This document shows, one piece after another, positions 26,551 to 34,694 of a stretch of DNA of 64,000 nt (position 1 is its first letter; each line of letters begins with the position of its first letter). The DNA comes from Bhargavaea changchunensis (lineage in GTDB: Bacteria; Bacillota; Bacilli; Bacillales_A; Planococcaceae): positions 1 through 64,000 of the forward strand of contig NZ_JBHTCT010000012.1 of the NCBI RefSeq assembly GCF_042665595.1, written 5' to 3'. Both the position numbers and the translations under genes were made by a program. Under the pieces are notes generated by a model that did not search any database, was not told the DNA's origin, and saw only the letters and a program-made list of their open reading frames with translations.

Positions 26551-27351
26551 GTGGGAGAAGCCATCGTTGTGACATCAGGGAAGGGAGGCGTCGGCAAAAC
26601 GACGACGACCGCCAACCTGGGAACTGCATTGGCCCTTCAAGGCAAGAAAGTCTGCCTGATTGACACGGACATCGGCCTCCGGAACCTGGACGTCGTGCTC
26701 GGCCTTGAAAACCGGATCATCTACGACCTCGTCGATGTGGTGGAAGGACGTTGCCGTGTTAACCAGGCGCTCGTGAAAGACAAACGCTTCGAGGACCGGC
26801 TGTTCCTGCTGCCGGCGGCACAGACAGCGGACAAGCTGGCTGTTTCGCCTGAGCAGATGAAGGAACTCGTCACCGAACTGAAGCGGGAATATGATTACAT
26901 CCTGATCGACTGCCCGGCCGGGATCGAGCAGGGCTACCAGAACGCAGTCGCCGGTGCCGACCGCGCCATCGTCGTGACGACCCCGGAAATTTCCGCGGTC
27001 CGCGACGCAGACCGGATCATCGGATTGCTCGAGCAGGAAGAAGGCATCGAGCCGCCGAAGCTCATCATCAACCGGATTAAACGCCATCTGATGGAGTCCG
27101 GCGAAGCGCTCGACGTCAACGAGATCACGACCCACCTGTCGATCGATCTCCTCGGCATCGTCATGGATGACGAAAACGTCATTTCTTCATCCAATAAAGG
27201 CGAGCCGGTCGTCCTCAATCCGGCCAACCGTGCTGCCACAGGATACCGCAACATCGCCCGCCGGATCCTCGGCGAATCGGTGCCGCTCATGTCCATGGAA
27301 GAGCAGAAAAAGGGCTTCCTCGGTAAATTGAAATCCCTTTTCTCGAAATAA
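26551..27351 (+). CDS. minD: Septum site-determining ATPase MinD
   Basis: 266 aa, GTG start after AAGGGAGG. The deviant Walker A GKGGVGKTTTTANLG lies at residues 10-24. The C-terminal amphipathic membrane-targeting helix is KKGFLGKLKSLFSK. It recruits MinC to the membrane. Last gene of the mre-min operon. Confidence 0.95.
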   Translation: MGEAIVVTSGKGGVGKTTTTANLGTALALQGKKVCLIDTDIGLRNLDVVLGLENRIIYDLVDVVEGRCRVNQALVKDKRFEDRLFLLPAAQTADKLAVSPEQMKELVTELKREYDYILIDCPAGIEQGYQNAVAGADRAIVVTTPEISAVRDADRIIGLLEQEEGIEPPKLIINRIKRHLMESGEALDVNEITTHLSIDLLGIVMDDENVISSSNKGEPVVLNPANRAATGYRNIARRILGESVPLMSMEEQKKGFLGKLKSLFSK

Positions 27352-27397
27352 TCGTTTCCCGGGAAATCGGGAGGATATAAGGATATTCGACAATGTG

Positions 27398-27440
27398 ACC
27401 CCCATCACATGCCTAATCAGGCGTGCCGATGGGGGTTTTT
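27398..27440 (+). terminator. Terminator of the mre-min operon
   Basis: ACCCCCAT (27398-27405) and ATGGGGGT (27429-27436) enclose a second small hairpin (CATGCCT/AGGCGTG), followed by TTTTT. Confidence 0.85.
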
Positions 27441-27463
27441 CATTTTGGAAAGGAGGAAGGGTG

Positions 27464-28459
27464 ATGGGAAAACGGAGTATTCCGGAGCGGCTTGCCGCAC
27501 TGGCTGTACTGGAATCGAGGGTTTCGGACAGGCATCCCGCGTATGAGCGGATCCGGGCCGATTTGGAAATGAGGCTAGCCGGCTATGCGGGAGAGAAAAA
27601 AGCGGACTTCTATTTGGAAGAGGCAAGGTTGAAGCAAAAACCGGTGGTGCTGAAGGATGTGATGATTCCGTCAGGCGGAAAACAGGTGCAGGTGGATACA
27701 CTCGTGCTCCATCCCGCATTTGTATTGGTGCTGGAAGTCAAGAACATGACCGGAGAACTCTACTTCGACGACGCCACCGGACAGTTTTATCGGTTCATAA
27801 ACGGTGTGCGGGAAGGCATGAGGAACCCCGAAGACCAGATTAACCGCGCAATAGCCGCGACCGAGCGCTTTCTCGCATCCATCGATCTGCCGGTCCGGGT
27901 ACACGGAGCGATTGTCCTGGCAAGCTACAACGGACTCGTTGCCAAGGGTCCCGTTAGCCGGCCAATTTTCCCCGTCGACCGGCTGCCGGGGCATGTCGAG
28001 AAATTGGAGGAGGAGAATCGGGCGATATTAAAGAGGGCGGATATGCAATATGTCATTGATGCGCTTAACCTGCTTGACCGGGGAAAACAGGATCAATATT
28101 TAAAATGGTACAGTCTTACAGTTGGCGATATTAGGTCAGGAGTGAGATGTCCGGGCTGCTTTGGGGCTGGTATGGAGCGAGGTCACGGGAAGTGGATATG
28201 TAAGGATTGCGATGCTTCATCGAACGATGCCCATCTTACGGCACTGCAGGAATATCGAATTTTGTTTGGAGGACAAATTACCAGCAACGATGCACAACGG
28301 TTTCTGGGATTGATCAATATTCAAAGCGCAATAAGACTATTGTCTTCATCAAGCCAATATACCGGGAATCAAAAACGAAATAGAAAATGGACGATACCAA
28401 ATGAGAAATATCGTTTAGATCAACTTGTCAATCACCTAATGTACAAAAAGAAATCATGA
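27464..28459 (+). CDS. NERD-domain (nuclease-related) protein with zinc ribbon, second copy
   Basis: 331 aa from the ATG at 27464, chosen for the AAAGGAGGAAGG just before it. The NERD domain is at about 38-150 with Glu44 (GYAGEKKADF), Asp78 (VQVDTL) and Glu91-x-Lys93 (VLEVKNMTGEL). The zinc ribbon has Cys229, 232, 246 and 249, then a helical C-terminus (ITSNDAQRFLGLINIQSAIR) that aligns with the same part of the 461 gene. DNA up to about 28000 is GC-rich like the host; from about 28050 to the stop it is markedly AT-rich, so the gene looks like a chimera joined between the nuclease and zinc-ribbon parts. It interrupts the usual minD-spoIVFA junction. A 17-unit array starts 12 bp after the stop. 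Confidence 0.85.
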   Translation: MGKRSIPERLAALAVLESRVSDRHPAYERIRADLEMRLAGYAGEKKADFYLEEARLKQKPVVLKDVMIPSGGKQVQVDTLVLHPAFVLVLEVKNMTGELYFDDATGQFYRFINGVREGMRNPEDQINRAIAATERFLASIDLPVRVHGAIVLASYNGLVAKGPVSRPIFPVDRLPGHVEKLEEENRAILKRADMQYVIDALNLLDRGKQDQYLKWYSLTVGDIRSGVRCPGCFGAGMERGHGKWICKDCDASSNDAHLTALQEYRILFGGQITSNDAQRFLGLINIQSAIRLLSSSSQYTGNQKRNRKWTIPNEKYRLDQLVNHLMYKKKS

Positions 28460-28470
28460 GTATCTCCTGA

Positions 28471-28800
28471 TTTGGAGTAAGATCGCTGGATTTAGAGTAA
28501 GGCACTCGTATTTGGAGTAAGGCGCCCGTATTTGGAGTAAGGCGCCCGTATTTGGAGTAAGGCGCCCGTATTTGGAGTAAGGCGCCCGTATTTGGAGTAA
28601 GGCGCCCGTATTTGGAGTAAGGCGCCCGTATTTGGAGTAAGGCGCCCGTATTTGGAGTAAGGCGCCCGTATTTGGAGTAAGGCGCCCGTATTTGGAGTAA
28701 GGCGCCCGTATTTGGAGTAAGGCGCTCGTATTTGGAGTAAGGCGCCCGTATTTGGAGTAAGCCTCCAGCATTTGGAGTAAGGCTACCTAATTTGGAGTAA
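28471..28800 (+). repeat. 17-copy, 20-nt tandem array downstream of the second NERD gene
   Basis: The decamer TTTGGAGTAA occurs at every 20th base from 28471 to 28791, 17 times (one as TTTAGAGTAA). The 10-nt spacers are GGCGCCCGTA in eleven cases; spacers at both ends differ (GATCGCTGGA, GGCACTCGTA, GCCTCCAGCA, GGCTACCTAA) while the decamer stays fixed. Central units are therefore recently duplicated, and the decamer seems to be the constrained part. It is not a CRISPR: spacers are too short and mostly identical. Confidence 0.95.
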
Positions 28801-28898
28801 CCGCCCCCATGACACTCTCCAAATCTCTCAACAATTTATCATCACCCCGCTCCCTCCTACATATGATAGAGAAAACATTTCGCAGGGGTGTGGTGCTG

Positions 28899-29459
28899 AT
28901 GAGGTGGAGGGACAAGTGGGTGGCGGCGCTGCTTGTGACGGTGGTGCTGTTTGGGGTGGCGAAGCTGGAGGAGCATCAGGTGATGAAGACGCAGATCACG
29001 CACCTGGTCCGGTCGGGTGAGGAGCTCACGGTACTCAAGAAGTGGGTGATGTCGTTCGTGGACCAGGGGCGGCCGGAGACCGCATTGCCGGTGTCGGCGG
29101 ACGGGGCGACTCCGGCGATGGCGGAGTTTTCCACTCTTCAGCCGTTTCGCGAAGGGGTGGTGCTGTCTTATGGCGCGACCATTCCGGTGACGGCGAAGGG
29201 GGACGGGCTGGTGATCTATACCGGACATACGCGCCAGACGGGGAAGACGGTGACAGTCCAGTATGATGACGGGGATACCGTGACATACGGTTTCATCGGA
29301 AAGTTCCTGACGCTTCCGTATACGACGGTCGGCCCGGGGGAAGCGATCGCGGAGCTGGAGACTGGGGCGATGTTCCTCGGAGTGGAGCGGGACGGGGATA
29401 CGATGGATGCGGAAGGTGTGAAAAACTGGCTGGCTTCACTGAGGGGGACGGGGGAATGA
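28899..29459 (+). CDS. spoIVFA: SpoIVFA-like protein (degenerate LytM/M23 domain)
   Basis: 186 aa. One membrane helix (about 8-25), a short linker, and a C-terminal LytM-like domain (about 85-180; GLVIYTGHTRQTGKTVTVQY and a YGFIG segment) without the zinc ligands of active M23 peptidases. The ATG at 28899 has AGGGGTG upstream; the reading frame stays open back to 28809, with no better start there. SpoIVFA tethers and inhibits the SpoIVFB protease until the forespore signal arrives. The gene pair order matches B. subtilis. Confidence 0.75.
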   Translation: MRWRDKWVAALLVTVVLFGVAKLEEHQVMKTQITHLVRSGEELTVLKKWVMSFVDQGRPETALPVSADGATPAMAEFSTLQPFREGVVLSYGATIPVTAKGDGLVIYTGHTRQTGKTVTVQYDDGDTVTYGFIGKFLTLPYTTVGPGEAIAELETGAMFLGVERDGDTMDAEGVKNWLASLRGTGE

Positions 29460-29478
29460 CAGCCGGAGCCCTTTGCAA

Positions 29479-30102
29479 ATGAAGTACCGGATGCATCCGG
29501 TCATGATCCCGTTCCTGCTTGCAATCATTGCGAGCGGGAATGTCTCGTTCTATGCCATCGTCCTCAGCTCGCTCCTGTTTCATGAGGCCGGCCATCTGCT
29601 GGCCGCGAAATGGACGGGCGCTCCCGTCAGGCAATGCGTCATCATGCCATACGGCGGGGAAATCGTGATTCCCCGTTTTTCTCGTTTGCCCAAAACGGAC
29701 AGGCTTCTGATCGTCGCCGGCGGGCCTGCTGCGACCACACTATTGCTGGCTGTTTCATTATTCATCCAAATCCCCGGCCGGGACCAGCTGATCACGACAC
29801 AGCTTGCCCTGCTTGGCCTGAATCTGCTGCCGTTTTTGCCGCTGGATGGCGGTCGGGCAGCGCTTGTTTTCTTTCCGGATCAAAAAATCGCTCTCATCCT
29901 GCTTTCTATTTTCGTGTCGGTAGCCGCGGCTGTCTTTTTGATCCTTTATCTTCCGCAGTCTGCGCCTTATCTGTTCCTTGCACTGTTCCTGCTGCTGCAA
30001 AATATCCTTCACTGGCGGTACAGAAAATATGAGCGGGTGCTGGAGCGAGTTTATGCCGGAAGTTTCCCGAAGCCGGCAGTTGACCGGAAGTCCGGTCTGT
30101 GA
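29479..30102 (+). CDS. spoIVFB: SpoIVFB-like intramembrane metalloprotease
   Basis: About 207 aa, multi-pass, site-2-protease family. HEAGH lies in the second membrane segment (LLFHEAGHLLAAKW) and the third ligand motif is LPLDGGR. It would cleave pro-sigma-K in the mother cell. The ATG at 29479 is 10 nt after GGAG; an in-frame TTG at 29473 is closer. It has no C-terminal CBS domain: only ~207 residues, shorter than B. subtilis SpoIVFB (about 288). Confidence 0.8.
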   Translation: MKYRMHPVMIPFLLAIIASGNVSFYAIVLSSLLFHEAGHLLAAKWTGAPVRQCVIMPYGGEIVIPRFSRLPKTDRLLIVAGGPAATTLLLAVSLFIQIPGRDQLITTQLALLGLNLLPFLPLDGGRAALVFFPDQKIALILLSIFVSVAAAVFLILYLPQSAPYLFLALFLLLQNILHWRYRKYERVLERVYAGSFPKPAVDRKSGL

Positions 30103-30108
30103 TAGTAT
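30080..30108 (+). promoter_or_regulatory. Promoter of rplU-prp-rpmA
   Basis: A -35 TTGACC (30080-30085), a 17-nt spacer and a -10 TAGTAT (30103-30108), inside the end of spoIVFB. Confidence 0.7.
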
Positions 30109-30114
30109 TTTCAT

Positions 30115-30200
30115 GTTGGTTTGTAGCGCACCCGTGCTACTACAACCGCGCCGACAAGGTCTTAAGCACCACTTGGTCACCTTGAAGGGCGAGTCTTAGT
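30115..30200 (+). promoter_or_regulatory. Probable L21 leader (ribosomal protein autoregulatory RNA)
   Basis: The ~100-nt leader of rplU can form a hairpin from TTGTAG and CTACTACAA (about 30120-30148) and a second around AAGGTCTTAAGCACC...GGTCACCTT (30158-30184). Many Firmicutes carry a conserved L21 leader at this position. I judged this from location and pairing, not from a covariance model. Confidence 0.5.
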
Positions 30201-30218
30201 CTAAGAGGAGGTGCAAGC

Positions 30219-30527
30219 ATGTACGCAATCATTGAAACAGGCGGCAAGCAAGTTAAAGTTGAAGCGGGCCAGGAGATCTACATCGAAAAGCTCGCAGGTG
30301 ACGTCGACGAGACGATCACATTCGATAAAGTACTGTTCGTCGGCGGAGACGACGTGAAAGTCGGAGCTCCATTCGTGGAAGGCGCTACCGTTACAGGTAA
30401 GATCGCCAAGCACGGCCGCGGCAAGAAAATCGTTGTCTTCAAATACAAGCGCCGTAAAAACTACCGCAAGAAGCAAGGTCACCGTCAGCCTTACACGAAA
30501 GTCGTCATCGACGGCATCAACCTGTAA
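30219..30527 (+). CDS. rplU: 50S ribosomal protein L21
   Basis: 102 aa, starting MYAIIETGGKQVKVEAGQ, typical L21, with the basic C-terminal KYKRRKNYRKKQGHRQPYT that binds 23S rRNA. AGGAGGTG precedes the ATG. First gene of rplU-prp-rpmA. Confidence 0.97.
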   Translation: MYAIIETGGKQVKVEAGQEIYIEKLAGDVDETITFDKVLFVGGDDVKVGAPFVEGATVTGKIAKHGRGKKIVVFKYKRRKNYRKKQGHRQPYTKVVIDGINL

Positions 30528-30530
30528 GCC

Positions 30531-30854
30531 GTGATCCGGGTAATTGTGGATGAAACATCAGATGGCCGCATCATCTCATTTGAGATGACCGGCCATGCGG
30601 ACTTCGCGGAACACGGAAAGGATCTTGTCTGCGCCGCGGCTTCGGCCGTGTCGTTCGGCGCCGTGAACTCAGTGTACGTACTGACGGAAACGGAGCCGGA
30701 AGTGGATCTTGGCGACGATGGCGGCTATTTGTCCGTCCGGGTGCCGGATCCCGAAGATGAGTCTGTCCAGCTGATCCTGAAGTCCATGATTGTTTCATTG
30801 CAGACCATTGAGCGGGACTATGGTGAACATATTAAAGTGACTATTAACCGATAG
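30531..30854 (+). CDS. prp: Ribosomal-processing cysteine protease Prp
   Basis: 107 aa with a GTG start. The catalytic pair is His in TGHADFA and Cys in DLVCAAAS. Prp removes the N-terminal extension of L27, and the rpmA product just downstream carries that extension. The family member in B. subtilis is YsxB. Confidence 0.93.
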   Translation: MIRVIVDETSDGRIISFEMTGHADFAEHGKDLVCAAASAVSFGAVNSVYVLTETEPEVDLGDDGGYLSVRVPDPEDESVQLILKSMIVSLQTIERDYGEHIKVTINR

Positions 30855-30866
30855 GAGGTGGACTAC

Positions 30867-31151
30867 ATGCTACGTTTGGATCTCCAATTCTTCGCGTCGA
30901 AGAAAGGGGTAGGTTCCACGAAGAACGGCCGTGACTCCGAAGCGAAACGCCTTGGTGCGAAGCGCGCGGACGGCCAATTCGTAACCGGCGGCTCCATTCT
31001 GTACCGCCAGCGCGGGACGAAAATCCACCCTGGTGAAAACGTTGGCCGCGGCGGCGATGATACGCTGTTCGCAAAGGTTGACGGCGTCGTACGCTTCGAG
31101 CGTCTCGGCCGCGACAAGAAAAAAGTTAGCGTCTATCCGGCTGCTCAATAA
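30867..31151 (+). CDS. rpmA: 50S ribosomal protein L27 with cleavable N-terminal extension
   Basis: 94 aa from the ATG at 30867, chosen because AGGAGGTGGACTAC precedes it. The start MLRLDLQFFASKKG is the Firmicutes extension cut by Prp after LQFFA. The mature N-terminus reaches the peptidyl-transferase centre. Confidence 0.97.
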   Translation: MLRLDLQFFASKKGVGSTKNGRDSEAKRLGAKRADGQFVTGGSILYRQRGTKIHPGENVGRGGDDTLFAKVDGVVRFERLGRDKKKVSVYPAAQ

Positions 31152-31168
31152 GCAACAGATGGATGACG

Positions 31169-31205
31169 GCGGGCTGCATGATTCTCATGCGGCCCGCTTT
31201 TTTCT
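31169..31205 (+). terminator. Terminator of rplU-prp-rpmA
   Basis: GCGGGC (31169-31174) with GCCCGC (31192-31197), an inner GCATGA/TCATGC stem, then T8. Confidence 0.93.
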
Positions 31206-31320
31206 TTTCCCGAAAAGACCTCCGATTTTTAACCGCTTGCATTGAAACAGGCGTGTCCTGTAGTGGTATACTGTACGTACGGGATGAACACGAACTTTTG
31301 GAAGACGGGAAGTGACCGAG

Positions 31321-31854
31321 ATGGAAGAACGGCTGTCGGCACAGGAACTGTTGAAATACTCGAGGCACGATCATATGAACACCCTTCATCTGATCCGGAT
31401 GCTTCTCGATCTCGGCAAAGAGGATGGGGTGCAGAAAGCGATTGACGATGCCGTGGAACGGGCACGGCACGAATCCGCACTGGGTGCCGCCGGCATGCCG
31501 CGCCTGGCAGTATGGCTTCTTACCTTCGGCTGGCGCTTCCCGGAATATGAGGCGACGCTGGACGTGTCCGCTGACGGCCCTGGTGACAGGGAGGCGGACA
31601 CGGAGGCGGAGGCTTTTCTCGAAGAGCTGTTCGCAGAACTTCAGGACGGCCTGAGCCCCTATGCGGAGTACGGTGCACAGATCCGGGTAAAGACGGAATC
31701 CGGGGCATGGTCGGTCACATTTACGCTGACAGGTCCGCACGAACTGCAGCAAGGTCTGCCGGAGGCGTCACCCGATGCACGGTTTACATTCCATCATTCC
31801 GAAGAAGATGGACAATTGAAGATGACAGTAGCTGGAAGGAAGGTGGATCGGTGA
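31321..31854 (+). CDS. spo0B: Spo0B-like sporulation phosphotransferase
   Basis: 177 aa. The phosphorylatable histidine lies in YSRHDHMNTLHLIRMLLDLG, matching the Spo0B helix motif. The remainder is a degenerate histidine-kinase ATPase-like domain. It passes phosphate from Spo0F to Spo0A in the sporulation phosphorelay. Start uncertain between ATG 31321 and GTG 31312. The stop overlaps the obg start by one base, as in B. subtilis. Confidence 0.8.
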   Translation: MEERLSAQELLKYSRHDHMNTLHLIRMLLDLGKEDGVQKAIDDAVERARHESALGAAGMPRLAVWLLTFGWRFPEYEATLDVSADGPGDREADTEAEAFLEELFAELQDGLSPYAEYGAQIRVKTESGAWSVTFTLTGPHELQQGLPEASPDARFTFHHSEEDGQLKMTVAGRKVDR

Positions 31855-33146
31855 TGTTTGTCGATCACGTAAAGATCTATGTAAAAGGCGGGGACGGCGG
31901 CAATGGCATGGTCGCGTTCCGCCGGGAAAAGTATGAGCCGATGGGCGGTCCCGCTGGCGGCGACGGCGGCAAGGGCGCAGATGTCATCTTTGAGGTGGAC
32001 GAAGGCCTGCGCACGCTGATGGATTTCCGCTATCAGCGGCATTTCAAGGCCCAGCGCGGCGAGCACGGGATGAGCAAGAGCATGCACGGCAAAAACGCGA
32101 AGGACATGGTCGTCAAGGTGCCGCCGGGTACGACGGTGACAGACGCGGAATCCGGCGCAATCATCGCTGACCTGACCGAGCACGGCCAGCGTTCGGTCAT
32201 CGCAAAAGGCGGCCGCGGCGGGCGGGGCAACATCCGTTTTGCGACCCCTGCAAATCCGGCACCCGAAATTTCCGAGAAGGGAGAGCCGGGCTATGAGCTT
32301 GAGGTCGTTCTCGAGCTGAAAGTGCTGGCGGATGTCGGCCTGGTCGGCTTCCCGAGTGTCGGGAAATCGACGCTGCTGTCCGTCGTCTCCGCCGCCAAGC
32401 CTAAAATCGGCGACTATCACTTCACGACGATCGTGCCGAATCTCGGAGTCGTGGATGTAGGTGAAGGGCGCAGTTTCGTGATGGCAGATCTTCCCGGACT
32501 GATCGAGGGGGCCCACGAAGGTGTCGGGCTCGGTCATCAGTTCCTCCGCCATATCGAGCGGACGCGCGTCATCGTGCACGTCATCGACATGTCCGGCATG
32601 GAAGGCCGGGATCCGTATGAGGATTACGTGACGATCAATGAAGAACTGGAGCAGTACAACCTCCGTCTTACGGAACGCCCGCAGATTGTCGTGGCCAACA
32701 AGATGGACATGCCAGAGGCGGAAATGAACCTTGCCGAATTCAAGGAACAGATCCCGTCCGATGTCAAGGTGTATCCGATTTCCGCCATCACCCGCCAGGG
32801 GCTGTCGGACCTGCTTTACGCCGTTGCGGACCTACTTGAAGAGACGCCGGAATTCCCGCTTTATGCACCTGAGGAAGTGGAAGAATCACGCCACGTCCTT
32901 TATAAGTTTGAAGCGGAGAAGAAAGATGAATTCATCATCGGCCGGGACGACGACGGGGCATTTACCGTGGGCGGGCCTGCAATCGAGCGGCTGTTCAAGA
33001 TGACCAACTTCTCGCATGAGGAATCGGTCCGCCGGTTCGGCCGGCAGCTCCGAGGCATGGGCATCGACGACGCGCTGCGCGAGCGGGGCGTCAAGGACGG
33101 AGACACGGTCCGCATCATGGACTACGAATTCGAGTTCGTTGACTGA
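31854..33146 (+). CDS. obg: Obg family GTPase
   Basis: 430 aa from the ATG at 31854 (MFVDHVKIYVKGGDGGNG); the open frame upstream belongs to the spo0B region. It has a Gly-rich Obg fold (1-158), a G domain with G1 GFPSVGKST, G3 DLPGLIEG and G4 NKMD, and a C-terminal OCT domain (about 350-428). Essential GTPase for ribosome assembly and stress control, needed for sporulation initiation. Confidence 0.96.
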   Translation: MFVDHVKIYVKGGDGGNGMVAFRREKYEPMGGPAGGDGGKGADVIFEVDEGLRTLMDFRYQRHFKAQRGEHGMSKSMHGKNAKDMVVKVPPGTTVTDAESGAIIADLTEHGQRSVIAKGGRGGRGNIRFATPANPAPEISEKGEPGYELEVVLELKVLADVGLVGFPSVGKSTLLSVVSAAKPKIGDYHFTTIVPNLGVVDVGEGRSFVMADLPGLIEGAHEGVGLGHQFLRHIERTRVIVHVIDMSGMEGRDPYEDYVTINEELEQYNLRLTERPQIVVANKMDMPEAEMNLAEFKEQIPSDVKVYPISAITRQGLSDLLYAVADLLEETPEFPLYAPEEVEESRHVLYKFEAEKKDEFIIGRDDDGAFTVGGPAIERLFKMTNFSHEESVRRFGRQLRGMGIDDALRERGVKDGDTVRIMDYEFEFVD

Positions 33147-33208
33147 GACCTGCCCGTAAGGGGGGCTTGCCGGCAAAGCCGGCGGGCAAAGAAAAGAGGA
33201 CTGAAACA

Positions 33209-33664
33209 ATGAAAGACGTTTCGGATGAGAATTATTTTCTCGTCAGGGAAGACGTCCTGACGGAATCAATGCAGAAAACGCTCGAAGCGAAGCGCCTCCT
33301 GCAGAACGGCGAGGAGTCGACCATCTGGGATGCGGTCAAGCGGGTCGGCCTTTCAAGGAGTGCGTTTTATAAATACCGCGATACGGTCTTCCCGTTCCAT
33401 TCGGTTGTCCAGGAGAGGATCCTGACGATCTTCCTTCAGCTGGAGGACCGGGAAGGAGCACTGGCGGAACTGCTGCGGACCGTGGCGGAGGCGCAGTGCA
33501 ATGTGCTGACGATCCACCAGACAATCCCGATCCAGGGCCGTGCCAATGTGACGCTGTCCCTGGACGTGACCGCGATGACGATGGAACTGAACACGTTCCT
33601 GCAGACGCTCAAGCGGCTGGCGTTCATCGAATCGGCGGATGTCGTCAGCTCGGGCGCTTATTGA
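33209..33664 (+). CDS. pheB: ACT-domain protein PheB
   Basis: 151 aa from the ATG at 33209 with AAAAGAGGA upstream. The N-terminal half has a helix-turn-helix-like stretch (VGLSRSAFYKYRDTV), and the C-terminal half is an ACT domain (EDREGALAELLRTVAEAQ). Always next to pheA in Bacillales; likely senses an aromatic amino acid, although chorismate mutase activity claimed for early homologues is doubtful. A GC-rich hairpin (GCTTGCCGGC and GCCGGCGGGC, around 33167-33189) without T-run precedes it. Confidence 0.85.
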   Translation: MKDVSDENYFLVREDVLTESMQKTLEAKRLLQNGEESTIWDAVKRVGLSRSAFYKYRDTVFPFHSVVQERILTIFLQLEDREGALAELLRTVAEAQCNVLTIHQTIPIQGRANVTLSLDVTAMTMELNTFLQTLKRLAFIESADVVSSGAY

Positions 33665-33678
33665 GGGGGAGAACAGGT

Positions 33679-34563
33679 TTGGAAGAAACAGTGACACGGG
33701 TGGCTTATCTCGGACCGGAGGCGTCGTTTACCCATCTGGCAGCGGACGGGCTGTTCCACGGGGACTGGCTCATGCCCTATACGACGATTCCGGAAGCGAT
33801 TGAAGCCGTATCGGAAGACCGTGCGGACTATGCGGTCGTCCCGATTGAAAATGCATTGGAAGGCGCCGTCTCCCTGACGGTGGATTACCTTTACCATGAA
33901 GTGGAGCTTTATATCACAGCCGAGATCCTGCAGCCGATCGACCAGCATCTCATGGTCCATCCGGAGCAGGCGGACAGTTGGGAAGAGGTGGAGTCGATCC
34001 ATTCCCATCCGCAGGCACTGGCCCAGTGCCACAAATTCCTGCACTACCGGTTCCGCGGCGTGCCGCTGATCCAGGCGACCTCCACATCGGGTGCGGCGAA
34101 ATACGCTTCGGAGAACCCGGAGCTGCGGATCGCAGCCATCGGCAACCGGTTTGCGGCAGAGAAATACGGCTTGAAAATCGTGCAGGACAGCATCAACGAT
34201 TTCCACTTTAACCGGACGCGATTTGTGGTCCTGTCAAAGAGGGAAGGGGAGATCGGCAAGCCCGGCTGCGGGGACAAGGTCAAGTCGACCCTCATGATCA
34301 ACCTGCCGAAGGACAACCGCTCCGGTGCGCTTCATCAGGTGCTGTCGGTATTCTCCTGGAGACGGCTGAACCTGACCAAGATCGAATCCCGCCCGATGAA
34401 GACGGGACTCGGCGACTACTTTTTCATCGTCGATGTGGACGCGGGAAAAGAAGACCCGATGATGAAGGGCGCCATGGAAGAACTGTCCGCGCTCGGATGC
34501 GTCGTCAAGCCGCTGGGCACCTATAGGACATACGAAATAAAACCGGCACCGCGCGAAATTTAA
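33679..34563 (+). CDS. pheA: Prephenate dehydratase
   Basis: 294 aa from the TTG at 33679 (7 nt after GGGGGAG); the frame is open further upstream but overlaps pheB. Family motifs are YLGPEASFTH, PIENALEGAV, STSGAAKYASEN and, in the C-terminal ACT domain, ESRPMKTGLGDYFFIVD, the phenylalanine feedback site. It converts prephenate to phenylpyruvate. It lies in an operon with pheB, and the terminator overlaps its stop codon. Confidence 0.94.
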   Translation: MEETVTRVAYLGPEASFTHLAADGLFHGDWLMPYTTIPEAIEAVSEDRADYAVVPIENALEGAVSLTVDYLYHEVELYITAEILQPIDQHLMVHPEQADSWEEVESIHSHPQALAQCHKFLHYRFRGVPLIQATSTSGAAKYASENPELRIAAIGNRFAAEKYGLKIVQDSINDFHFNRTRFVVLSKREGEIGKPGCGDKVKSTLMINLPKDNRSGALHQVLSVFSWRRLNLTKIESRPMKTGLGDYFFIVDVDAGKEDPMMKGAMEELSALGCVVKPLGTYRTYEIKPAPREI

Positions 34564-34582
34564 GCGCGATGCCGGTTTTTTG
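34542..34582 (+). terminator. pheA terminator
   Basis: ACCGGC (34542-34547) pairs with GCCGGT (34571-34576), with an inner GCGC/GCGC stem and T6. It overlaps the last codons of pheA. Confidence 0.88.
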
Positions 34583-34601
34583 TTGTTGGATGGCGGTCCA
34601 T

Positions 34602-34683
34602 CATACGAATTTGAACGGTTACTCCGAAAACACGATCCATTGTGCGAAATCCCGAGCATACTCCGAAAATAAAAGCCGATTGA
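34602..34683. repeat. Degenerate ~20-nt periodic array without adjacent NERD gene
   Basis: CGAA cores at 34606, 34625, 34645 and 34664 (spacing 19, 20, 19). Two units read ACTCCGAAAA, close to the reverse complement TTACTCCAAA of the core in the 28471 array. It lies between convergent pheA and niaR. The signal is weaker than at the NERD loci. Confidence 0.4.
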
Positions 34684-34694
34684 CGATTCCGCTC

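Noticed and set aside
28454..28771. Minus-strand open frame of 105 codons with repeated SKYGRLTPNT-type peptide
   Set aside because: It is just the 20-bp tandem array read in reverse. The minus strand lacks stops in all three frames because the unit lacks them, and no ribosome site or protein family is seen.
28471..28800. CRISPR array
   Set aside because: Core 10 nt, spacer 10 nt and most spacers identical; no cas genes. The geometry does not fit CRISPR.
33150..33192. GC-rich hairpin between obg and pheB as a terminator
   Set aside because: Strong stem (GCCGGC/GCCGGC) but no T-run and inside an apparent operon; at most an attenuator or mRNA-processing structure.
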